From contig NZ_JAVDYC010000001.1 of NCBI RefSeq assembly GCF_031458255.1, positions 3,109,001 to 3,173,000 on the forward strand: a stretch of DNA of 64,000 nt. Direction: 5' to 3'. Origin of the DNA: Catenuloplanes niger. GTDB taxonomy: Bacteria > Actinomycetota > Actinomycetes > Mycobacteriales > Micromonosporaceae. The notes beneath the pieces are model-generated. The model did not search any database. It was not told where the DNA came from and saw only the letters and a program-made list of their open reading frames with translations. Shown here one piece after another: positions 58,071 to 64,000 of this stretch (its first letter is position 1; each line of letters opens with the position of its first letter). The translations under genes and the position numbers were made by a program.

Positions 58071-58468
58071 GCCCGGTCCGCGCCCGGGTGCGGCGGCGCG
58101 CCGAGGTCACCGTCGCGCAGGTGGGACATCGCGGCGGAGCCCGGCGGCAGCACCTCGCCGGCCAGCTCACGGACGGTCTCGGTGGCCCGCGCGGCCGCGT
58201 CGGCGACCACCCGGGTGATCTCGTCGGCGAGCTCGTGCGGCTCGTACGCCCGGTATGCCCGCGGCTCGATCTCCAGCGACGTCAGCTGGCCCCGGGGCCC
58301 GACGGTGGCGCGGATGAGCTCCTTGGCGTCCACGGCGGAGACCGACAACTCGGACAGGCGGGTACGCAGCTCGCCGATGCCGTCGCGAACGCGCTCGTAC
58401 TGACCGTAGGCGTCCGCGAAACGGGCCTTGAGCGCGGCGTTCACCTCGCGGTCGGCGTGCTGGGCCAC
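58067..58468 (-). CDS. YbaB/EbfC-family DNA-binding-like protein
   Basis: 133-residue protein. The N-terminal helix (about 1-45, ALKARFADAYGQYERVRDGI) precedes a strand-rich centre with ATVGPRGQLTSLEIEPRAY and a C-terminal helix (ADEITRVVADAAARATETV), the YbaB fold order. YbaB proteins bind DNA as nucleoid-associated factors, but actinobacterial versions next to EspC-like genes may serve secretion. GTG 58468 has GGAGG 7 nt upstream. First gene of a two-gene operon. Confidence 0.78.
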   Translation of the reverse strand: MAQHADREVNAALKARFADAYGQYERVRDGIGELRTRLSELSVSAVDAKELIRATVGPRGQLTSLEIEPRAYRAYEPHELADEITRVVADAAARATETVRELAGEVLPPGSAAMSHLRDGDLGAPPHPGADRA

Positions 58469-58547
58469 CGGATCCCCTCCTCCTGGCAGGCGCCGGCCGA
58501 CAGTACCGGCCCGCGACAACCGCCCGCCGCACGGTTGGCAGCGCGGG

Positions 58548-58561
58548 GTGACCTGGGTCAC
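58548..58561. promoter_or_regulatory. Palindrome upstream of the GAF regulator gene
   Basis: GTGACC-TG-GGTCAC is a perfect 6-bp inverted repeat. A second one, CAACCG-N9-CGGTTG, lies at 58517-58537. Both are between the divergent YbaB-like and GAF-regulator genes, so they are operator candidates. Confidence 0.4.
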
Positions 58562-58601
58562 GATAGCGATAGTCCGCCGCCCGACGCAGGGAAGGACGCC
58601 G

Positions 58602-59849
58602 ATGTCCAACCCGTGGCTCGCCCTTCAGCTCGGCGCCGACCCGGCCGAGCGCATCGGCCAGATCCGTCGCGCGCACGACGCGTTCATCAGCGGCGGCACG
58701 ACCGCGCAGGTCCGGAGCGTCGTCGCGGAGTCCTGGCACCGGTCCGCGGTCGCGTCCGTCGACCCGGACACCACCGCGCCCACCGACCTGACCGACGCCG
58801 AGCTGGCCGAGTACCGGTCCGCGCATCCGCTGGCCCGCGTGCTGCCGCTGTTCCGCGACCTGCTCGGCGCCATCGCGGACGACGGCGAGCACCTGATGGC
58901 GGTCTGCGACGCGCGCGGCCGGCTGCTCTGGGTGGAGGGGCACACCGCGGTGCTGCGGCAGGCCGCGGCCATGAACTTCGTGCCCGGCGCGCGCTGGGAC
59001 GAGACGCACGCGGGCACGAACGCGCCCGGCACCGCGCTCGCGGTCGACCACTCCGTGCAGATCTTCGCGACCGAGCACTTCAGCCGCCCGGTCCAGCGCT
59101 GGACGTGCGCGGCCGCGCCGATCCACGACCCGGCGTCCGGCCGGCTGCTCGGCGCGGTCGACCTGACCGGCGGCGACCACCTGGCCAACCCGCACAGCCT
59201 GGCGCTGGTCACCGCGACCGCGCGGGCCGCGGAGGCGCTGCTGGCCGCGCCCGTGCCCGGCCGTTCCGCGTCGTTGGCCGCGCTGGGCCGGGACGAGGCG
59301 GTGCTGACCGTGGCCGGGCGGCGGATCCGGCTGGGCCGGCGGCACAGCGAGCTGCTGGCGCTGCTGCTCTGCCACCCGGAGGGCCGCACCGGTGAGCAGC
59401 TGGCGCTGGACCTCTACGGCGAGGACCACCAGGCGCCGGTGACGCTGCGCGCGGAGCTGTCCCGGCTGCGCCGCACGCTCGGCCCGGCACTGGTCGGCTC
59501 CCGTCCCTACCGCGTCGAGCCCGGCGTGACCGCGGACTTCCTGACCGTGACCCGGTTGCTGGACGCGGGCCTGGTCGGCGAGGCACTGGACGCGTACGCC
59601 GGCCCGCTGTTGCCCGGCTCGGACGCGCCCGGCGTGATCCGGCTGCGCCGCACCCTCGACGACCGGCTGCGCGCCGCCGTCTTCGGCTCCGGCGACCCGG
59701 CGCTGCTGGACACCTGGGTCCGCACCGACTGGGGCGGCGACGACCTCCAGGCCTGGGAGGCGCTCACCGCCGTGCTGCCGGCCTCGTCACCCCGCCGCGC
59801 CCTGGCCGCCGCCCGCACCCGCGACCTGACCCGCGAGTACGGGCTGTAA
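58602..59849 (+). CDS. GAF-domain transcriptional regulator of the ALDH/DUF779 module
   Basis: 415-residue regulator. The N-terminal region IRRAHDAFISGGTTAQVRSV and a GAF-like domain (about 85-225, with CDARGRLLWVEGHTAVLRQA and APGTALAVDHSVQIFATEHF) resemble the sensor half of AcoR-type activators. The sigma-54 AAA+ domain is absent. Instead a C-terminal winged-helix (about 240-330, RRIRLGRRHSELLALLLCHP and LRAELSRLRRTLGPALVGS) provides DNA binding. This is the actinobacterial GAF regulator usually next to exaC-like and DUF779 genes. ATG 58602 has GGAAGG upstream. Confidence 0.88.
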   Translation: MSNPWLALQLGADPAERIGQIRRAHDAFISGGTTAQVRSVVAESWHRSAVASVDPDTTAPTDLTDAELAEYRSAHPLARVLPLFRDLLGAIADDGEHLMAVCDARGRLLWVEGHTAVLRQAAAMNFVPGARWDETHAGTNAPGTALAVDHSVQIFATEHFSRPVQRWTCAAAPIHDPASGRLLGAVDLTGGDHLANPHSLALVTATARAAEALLAAPVPGRSASLAALGRDEAVLTVAGRRIRLGRRHSELLALLLCHPEGRTGEQLALDLYGEDHQAPVTLRAELSRLRRTLGPALVGSRPYRVEPGVTADFLTVTRLLDAGLVGEALDAYAGPLLPGSDAPGVIRLRRTLDDRLRAAVFGSGDPALLDTWVRTDWGGDDLQAWEALTAVLPASSPRRALAAARTRDLTREYGL

Positions 59850-60260
59850 CGGCCCGAGCTCCGCGATCCGCACCCCCCGCACCGCGACCACGAACTGCCC
59901 GACCGCGACCGGCAGCCAGTAGAGCGGGGTGAAGATGACGAGTCCGCCGATCGCGGTGACCGGCAGCAACAGCCGGTAACTCAGCTTCCGGAAGCCGGCG
60001 TGGGTCTGGCTGATCCGCCCGACCCGGGTGGCGAGCATGCCGAGGACCAGCACCGTCGGCCCGGTGACCAGCCACCCGTCCGCGACGAGCAGCAGACCGA
60101 TCAGCGGCAGCACCGCACCGGTGCCGGAGTGGTCGATGAGGGTCATGACCAGCGCCAGGAACAGCACTCGCACCGGCATCAGCGCGACGGTGAAGCCCAG
60201 CATGCGCAGGAACCACCGGCGGCCGGGCCGCTGCTCGAGCCATCGCCTCGTCGTCGTCAT
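59787..60260 (-). CDS. Small multi-pass membrane protein
   Basis: 157-residue protein with an N-terminal basic stretch (MTTTRRWLEQRPGRRWFLRM) and about four hydrophobic segments (FTVALMPVRVLFLALVMTLI; AVLPLIGLLLVADGWLV; TVLVLGMLA; LLLPVTAIGGLVIFTPLYWL). No family recognised. ATG 60260 with a GGGCTGGGG stretch upstream. Its 3' end overlaps the convergent GAF regulator by 63 nt, so the last 20 residues (Gly/Ala-rich) are dictated by the opposite strand; the real end may be noisy. Confidence 0.6.
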   Translation of the reverse strand: MTTTRRWLEQRPGRRWFLRMLGFTVALMPVRVLFLALVMTLIDHSGTGAVLPLIGLLLVADGWLVTGPTVLVLGMLATRVGRISQTHAGFRKLSYRLLLPVTAIGGLVIFTPLYWLPVAVGQFVVAVRGVRIAELGPLQPVLAGQVAGAGGGQGAAG

Positions 60261-60331
60261 CCCCGGCCAGCCCTCGTTGATCTTGTTGGGAGCCGCACTC
60301 CAGGGATGCCGGGCGGGGCGTGTAAAGGGGG

Positions 60332-60925
60332 TCAGCCGAGCAGCAGGGTGACGGCGAGCGCGGTCATCACGGCGGCGATCAGGGCGTCGACGGCGCGCCA
60401 GGCGGCGGGCCGGGCGAGGAGCGGGGCGAGGCGTACCGCGCCGAAGCCGAGTGCGGTGAACCAGACCGCGCTGGCCGCGGCCGCGCCGGTGCCGAAGAGC
60501 CACTGGTTCGGGTCCTGGTTCGCGATCGTGCCGAGCAGCACGACCGTGTCCAGGTAGACGTGCGGGTTGAGGAACGTGAACGCGAGGCAGGCGAGCAGCG
60601 TGGCGCGCAGCGTCGCCGGCGGGCGGTCGAGCGGGGTGAGCGTGCCGGGTCGCAGCGCGCGGCGGGCGGCCAGCGCGGCGTAGCCGAGCAGGAACGCGGC
60701 GCCGGCCCAGCGGACGGCCGTGAGCGCGGCCGGTGCGCGCTCGAGCAGCGCGCCGAGGCCGGCGATCCCGGCGGTGATCAGCACGGCGTCGGAGACGGCG
60801 CAGACCGCGACGACCGCGAGCACGTGCTCGCGGCGCAGGCCTTGGCGCAGCACGAACGCGTTCTGGGCGCCGATCGCGACGATCAGCGTGAGCGAGAAGC
60901 CGAACCCGGCCAGCACGGATGCCAT
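60332..60925 (-). CDS. LysE/ArgO-family amino-acid exporter
   Basis: 197-residue exporter with six membrane segments. N-terminus [20 protein letters not shown] carries the LysE signature [16 protein letters not shown], and [20 protein letters not shown] the second conserved NPHVYLD motif. It should export basic amino acids (Lys/Arg) when these build up. ATG 60925 is 7 nt after TAGCGT (60938-60933), suggesting leaderless expression. The divergent LysR-type gene is the usual LysG/ArgP activator. Confidence 0.93.
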   Translation of the reverse strand: MASVLAGFGFSLTLIVAIGAQNAFVLRQGLRREHVLAVVAVCAVSDAVLITAGIAGLGALLERAPAALTAVRWAGAAFLLGYAALAARRALRPGTLTPLDRPPATLRATLLACLAFTFLNPHVYLDTVVLLGTIANQDPNQWLFGTGAAAASAVWFTALGFGAVRLAPLLARPAAWRAVDALIAAVMTALAVTLLLG

Positions 60926-60975
60926 GCCGAGAACGCTAGGGCCGCGTCGGCCCGCACTCCAGCTAAAGATTCTGC

Positions 60976-61003
60976 AGCGCCATTAGAATCGCTTAATGGC
61001 GCT
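60976..61003. promoter_or_regulatory. 10-bp inverted repeat overlapping the argP-type start codon
   Basis: AGCGCCATTA-N8-TAATGGCGCT. It contains the TAGAAT -10 box (60984-60989) and the ATG (60996) of the LysR-type gene and lies upstream of lysE, so it is a good site for autoregulation. Confidence 0.55.
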
Positions 61004-61871
61004 GGACCCGGTGCAGCTCGCGACGTTCCACGCGGTGATCGCGCACGGCAGCTTCGACGCGGCCGCGCGGGCGCTGCACGTCACGCCGTCCGCGGTGAGC
61101 CAGCGGATCAAGGCGTTGGAGCAGGTGGTCGGCCAGGTGCTGGTGCGCCGGGCCCGGCCGTGCGAGCCGACCGCGGCCGGTGCGTCACTGGTCCGGCTGG
61201 GCGGCCAGATCGCGCTGCTGGAGCGGGAGGCGCTGGACGCGGCGCGCGGCGCGCTGACCGGCCGGGCGCGGGTCGCGGTCGTGGTGAACGCGGACTCACT
61301 GGCGTCCTGGTTCCTGCCCGCGCTCGCGGACGTACCCGACGCGGTCTTCGATCTGCACACGGACGACGAGGGGCACACGGCGGAGCTGCTGCGCGCCGGC
61401 ACCGTGATGGCCGCGGTCACCACGGAGCACACGCCGGTGCAGGGCTGCCGGGTGCTGCCGCTCGGCGTGATGCGATATCTGCCGGTCGCGGCGCCCGCGG
61501 TGCACGCGGCCTGGTTCGCCGGACGCGAACCGGCGGACGCGCTGCCGGACGCGCCGATGGTCCGCTTCAACCGCAAGGACGTGCTGCAACATCGGTTCGC
61601 GCGCGAGGTGACCGGCCGCGACCTGGATCCGCCCGTGCACTGCGTGCCGGCGTCGTCCGCGTTCGACGCCGCGGTCCGGCTCGGTCTGGGCTGGGGCCTG
61701 CTGCCGGACTTCATGGCGGCCGCGGACGTCGAGGCCGGCCGGCTGGTCCACCTGGCGCCGGGCCGGCACGTGGACGTGCCGCTCTACTGGCAGTACTGGC
61801 GGCTGGAATCCGCCGTGCTGGCGGCCCTCACCACGGCCGTCCGCGCCGCGGCCGCCACCGCACTGCACTGA
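60996..61871 (+). CDS. LysR-family regulator, ArgP/LysG type
   Basis: 291-residue activator. The N-terminal HTH (LATFHAVIAHGSFDAAARAL and TPSAVSQRIKALEQVVGQVL) precedes an effector domain with the LysG/ArgP features (VVVNADSLASWFLPAL, MRYLPVAAPAVHAAWF, LGLGWGLLPDFMAAADV). It is expected to sense lysine/arginine and switch on the divergent exporter. ATG 60996 is 6 nt after TAGAAT, a leaderless start. The last codons merge into GC-rich repeats downstream. Confidence 0.93.
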   Translation: MALDPVQLATFHAVIAHGSFDAAARALHVTPSAVSQRIKALEQVVGQVLVRRARPCEPTAAGASLVRLGGQIALLEREALDAARGALTGRARVAVVVNADSLASWFLPALADVPDAVFDLHTDDEGHTAELLRAGTVMAAVTTEHTPVQGCRVLPLGVMRYLPVAAPAVHAAWFAGREPADALPDAPMVRFNRKDVLQHRFAREVTGRDLDPPVHCVPASSAFDAAVRLGLGWGLLPDFMAAADVEAGRLVHLAPGRHVDVPLYWQYWRLESAVLAALTTAVRAAAATALH

Positions 61872-62119
61872 GCGGGACCGCCACCGCTGCACCGGGCCGG
61901 GCCGTCACCGCCGCGCCGGACGGGGCCGCCACGCCGGGCCGGGTCGCCGCCGCGCGGCCCTGAGCTCGGGCGGAACGGATCATCCGGCACCGGAACGGTC
62001 GGGGATTCATCGGGGTTATCCCCGATGAATCCGACCCTCACCCTCTGAGACGGTCAAGGTGCACATCGGTGACTCCGCCCTGATGCGACGGGGCGACTAG
62101 CGGACGGAGGCACGACCTC
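61872..62119. other. Interval between LysR-type and copper-monooxygenase-like genes
   Basis: The first 90 nt are degenerate repeats of about 24 bp (GCCGCCACCGC..GCCGGGCCGGG), continuing from the LysR gene's last codons. A perfect 13-bp hairpin with TTAT loop is at 62003-62032. Then follows the GTG-start gene's promoter region; GGAGG is at 62106-62110. Confidence 0.6.
62003..62032. terminator. 13-bp perfect hairpin, probable terminator of LysR-type gene
   Basis: GGATTCATCGGGG pairs exactly with CCCCGATGAATCC around TTAT. No T-run follows. It lies 130 nt past the LysR gene and 88 nt before the next start. Confidence 0.6.
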
Positions 62120-63280
62120 GTGCGACATCGCAGCAAACTGATCAGTACCGCGCTCGCCGCGCTCCTGCTCACCACGGCCTGCGCGACGGCCGACGACGGT
62201 GGCGAGCGGGCGGCCGCACCGGCCGCGAGCGGCGGCCACGGCCACGAGTACCAGCCGCCACCACCCGCGGCACCGCTGCGCGACGGCGAGCGGTTCCAGG
62301 AGCTGACCATGGCCCGGCCGTACACGCCGCAGGCTCCGGACGGCGCCACCGACGAGTACCGCTGCTTCATGATCGATCCGGGGCTGACCGAGGCCGCGTT
62401 CCTGACCGGCAGCCAGTTCCTGCCGCAGAACCACGAGATCGTGCACCACGCGATCTTCTTCCGGATGGAGCCCGGCCAGGTCGCGGCGGCGGAGAAGCTG
62501 GACGCGTCCGAGGACGGCGACGGCTGGCGCTGCTTCGGCAACGCGGGTGTCGGCGACGCGGCCTGGGTGGCGCACTGGGCGCCGGGCGCGGACGAGGTGC
62601 TGCTGAACGACACGCTCGGCTACCCGATGCCGCCGGGCAGCCGCCTGGTCATGCAGGTCCACTACAACCTGCTGGCCGCGCGGACCGCGGCGAGCGCGAC
62701 GGACCAGTCGGCCATCCGGCTGCGGCTGTCGGACGCGAGCCTGACGCCGCTGAACACCGCGCTGCTGACCGCGCCGATCGAGCTGCCGTGCGCGCCGGGC
62801 GAGTCCGGGCCGCTGTGTGACCGGGCGGCCGCGGTCGCGGACGTGACCAAGCGTTTCGGTGCCGGGGCCGGGCAGACGGTCGAGCAGCTCAACGCGGGCT
62901 GCAACGGCGGCCGGGCGCCGCAGCAGGGCACGTCGCAGAGCTGCACGATCCCGGTGTCGCGACCGATGACCGTGCACGCGGTCGCCGGTCACATGCACCT
63001 GCTGGGCCGGGCCATCTCGGTCGAGCTGAACCCGGGCACGCCGCAGGCGGCCAGGTTGCTGGACATCCCGGCGTACGACTTCGACGACCAGGCGATCCGC
63101 CCGCTGGACGCGCCGGTCCAGATCAAGCCGGGCGACTCGCTCAAGGTCAGTTGCACACACGACGCCGGGCTCCGCCGCCAGCTGCCGGCCCTGCGGGACC
63201 TGCCGCCGCGGTACGTCGTGTGGGGCGAGGGCACCAGCGACGAGATGTGCCTCGGCATCCTGGTCGTGTCCGGCTCGTAG
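62120..63280 (+). CDS. Copper type-II monooxygenase-like lipoprotein
   Basis: 386-residue exported protein. The signal peptide ends near TTAC-21 (lipobox-like), then a His/Pro-rich linker. The two-domain PHM/dopamine-beta-hydroxylase-type fold keeps what look like all copper ligands: HH at 109-110 (NHEIVHHAIFF) and H181 (QVHYN) for one copper, and H291/H293 (AGHMHLLG) and M376 (DEMCLG) for the other. Several paired Cys could form disulfides. GTG 62120 has GGAGG 9 nt upstream. Bacterial homologues are poorly studied; the substrate is unknown. Confidence 0.8.
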   Translation: MRHRSKLISTALAALLLTTACATADDGGERAAAPAASGGHGHEYQPPPPAAPLRDGERFQELTMARPYTPQAPDGATDEYRCFMIDPGLTEAAFLTGSQFLPQNHEIVHHAIFFRMEPGQVAAAEKLDASEDGDGWRCFGNAGVGDAAWVAHWAPGADEVLLNDTLGYPMPPGSRLVMQVHYNLLAARTAASATDQSAIRLRLSDASLTPLNTALLTAPIELPCAPGESGPLCDRAAAVADVTKRFGAGAGQTVEQLNAGCNGGRAPQQGTSQSCTIPVSRPMTVHAVAGHMHLLGRAISVELNPGTPQAARLLDIPAYDFDDQAIRPLDAPVQIKPGDSLKVSCTHDAGLRRQLPALRDLPPRYVVWGEGTSDEMCLGILVVSGS

Positions 63281-63286
63281 CGCGGT

Positions 63287-63332
63287 TCCGGGTGTCGTCC
63301 CGGTCGTCGCGACGGCCGGAACGACACCCGGA
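63287..63332. terminator. Bidirectional terminator
   Basis: TCCGGGTGTCGT and ACGACACCCGGA form a perfect 12-bp outer stem, with an inner CCGG/CCGG pairing and loop, between the converging monooxygenase and tetR genes. Confidence 0.8.
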
Positions 63333-63345
63333 TCGACCGCCCGGG

Positions 63346-63951
63346 TCACCGGCCCGGTGGGCGCAGCCGGGCGAGGAAGGCCTCCAGGACCGCCGGCATG
63401 TCGACCGTGTCCCGGTCGAGCAGCCACTGGATCTGGAGGCCGTCCATCAGCGCGATCATCGACACCGTGGTCGCGTCCACGTCCAGGTCCGCGGTCACGT
63501 CCCCGTCCGCCTTGGCCGCGTGCAGCGCCTCGGCCAGCAGCCCGCGGATCCGGCGGTAGCGGTCGGTGAAGAACGCGTGTGCCGGGTGGTCCTCCGCGAC
63601 CGCCTCACCGGAGAGCGTGGCGTAGAGCTGCACCAGGCCCGGGACGGTGGCGTTGTGCCGCACCAGGTCCGCGACCGCCTGGATGAACGCCCAGCCGCGC
63701 TCGCCGTCGAGCCGGCTCAGGTCGGCGCCGTCCCGTTCGTCGAGCACCTCGGCGAGCAGCTGTTCCTTGGACGAGAAGTGGTGCAGCAGCCCGGCCTGGG
63801 TGAGCCCGACGCCGTCCGCGATCTCCTTCAGCGAACCGCCGCGATATCCGGACTCGGCGAACACCAGGACCGCGTGCCGCAGGATCTCGGCCCGTTTCGC
63901 CCGCCCCTTGGTGTAGCTGCCGCGGGCGCGCCGCGCGTTCGACTCGGTCAC
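63346..63951 (-). CDS. TetR-family transcriptional regulator
   Basis: 201-residue repressor. The N-terminal TetR HTH (ILRHAVLVFAESGYRGGSL, then EIADGVGLTQAGLLHHFSSK and EQLLAEVLDER) precedes a helical ligand domain resembling the TetR_C_6-like group. GTG 63951 is 8 nt after TACCCT (63965-63960), so the mRNA is probably leaderless. It converges with the copper-monooxygenase-like gene; its target may lie beyond the window edge. Confidence 0.92.
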   Translation of the reverse strand: MTESNARRARGSYTKGRAKRAEILRHAVLVFAESGYRGGSLKEIADGVGLTQAGLLHHFSSKEQLLAEVLDERDGADLSRLDGERGWAFIQAVADLVRHNATVPGLVQLYATLSGEAVAEDHPAHAFFTDRYRRIRGLLAEALHAAKADGDVTADLDVDATTVSMIALMDGLQIQWLLDRDTVDMPAVLEAFLARLRPPGR

Positions 63952-64000
63952 GGAGACCGAGGGTAGTGGGATCGACAGGCAAACATCGCACTAAACCATT

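Overview
The window is a 64-kb piece of chromosome from a very GC-rich actinobacterium. Gene content points to the Micromonosporaceae (Actinoplanes/Catenuloplanes-like), though the genus is an inference. The evidence is the strong GC bias at third codon positions, frequent GTG/TTG starts, many starts lying 6-8 nt after a TANNNT -10 hexamer (leaderless mRNAs), an XRE/DUF397 pair, MtrAB-LpqB, SecA1, and type-VII-secretion-like small proteins.

Layout. 1-6.7 kb (minus): a 3'-truncated M23 peptidase, ftsX, ftsE, prfB, a PadR regulator and a membrane Ser/Thr kinase. 6.9-12.3 kb: an XPB-helicase-associated protein, a membrane protein, a DUF6912 protein, a rhodanese/Lrp divergent pair and a small excisionase-type HTH protein. 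12.5-44 kb follows, gene for gene in places, the Mycobacterium tuberculosis Rv3235c-Rv3257c region: Rv3235-family protein, secA, (two double-GNAT acetyltransferases), hpf, comF, lpqB-mtrB-mtrA, ahcY, manA, a CDF transporter, a TobH/SIS protein, a Trm112-like zinc ribbon and manB. Within it, 28.4-35.7 kb holds a compact membrane/MoxR-DUF58 operon (DUF4129, DUF4350, MoxR, DUF58) followed by SpoIIM and RDD proteins, and an XRE/DUF397 pair. 44.1-50.3 kb: a secreted/anchored protein, endonuclease V, an aldehyde dehydrogenase, and an aminobutyraldehyde dehydrogenase plus GABA-type aminotransferase pair for putrescine/GABA catabolism. 50.6-59.8 kb: a 1,281-residue WXG100-like protein, an ExaC-like aldehyde dehydrogenase with DUF779, an IS5-type element, an EspC-like/YbaB-like pair and a GAF regulator. 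59.8-64 kb: a small membrane protein, a divergent lysE/argP-type exporter-regulator pair, a copper-monooxygenase-like lipoprotein and a TetR regulator.

Mobile DNA: an IS110-family element (about 22.38-23.86 kb) sits between lpqB and comF. It has a roughly 230-nt non-coding 5' end where IS110 elements encode a bridge RNA. A 1,020-bp IS5-family element (56496-57515) has perfect 16-bp inverted repeats and CTAG duplications that overlap and preserve the DUF779 stop codon.

The least explained material is non-coding. It includes: GC-rich tandem repeats downstream of several genes (9 x 18 bp at 14.07 kb; 24-bp units that copy the end of a GNAT gene including its stop codon at 20.25 kb; 27-30-bp units at 50.45 kb); a 193-bp imperfect palindrome at 57.54 kb; a long structured leader before ahcY; and three 11-bp phased repeats at the ALDH promoter. 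The arrangement at 50.6-59.8 kb looks like two modules that have been interleaved.
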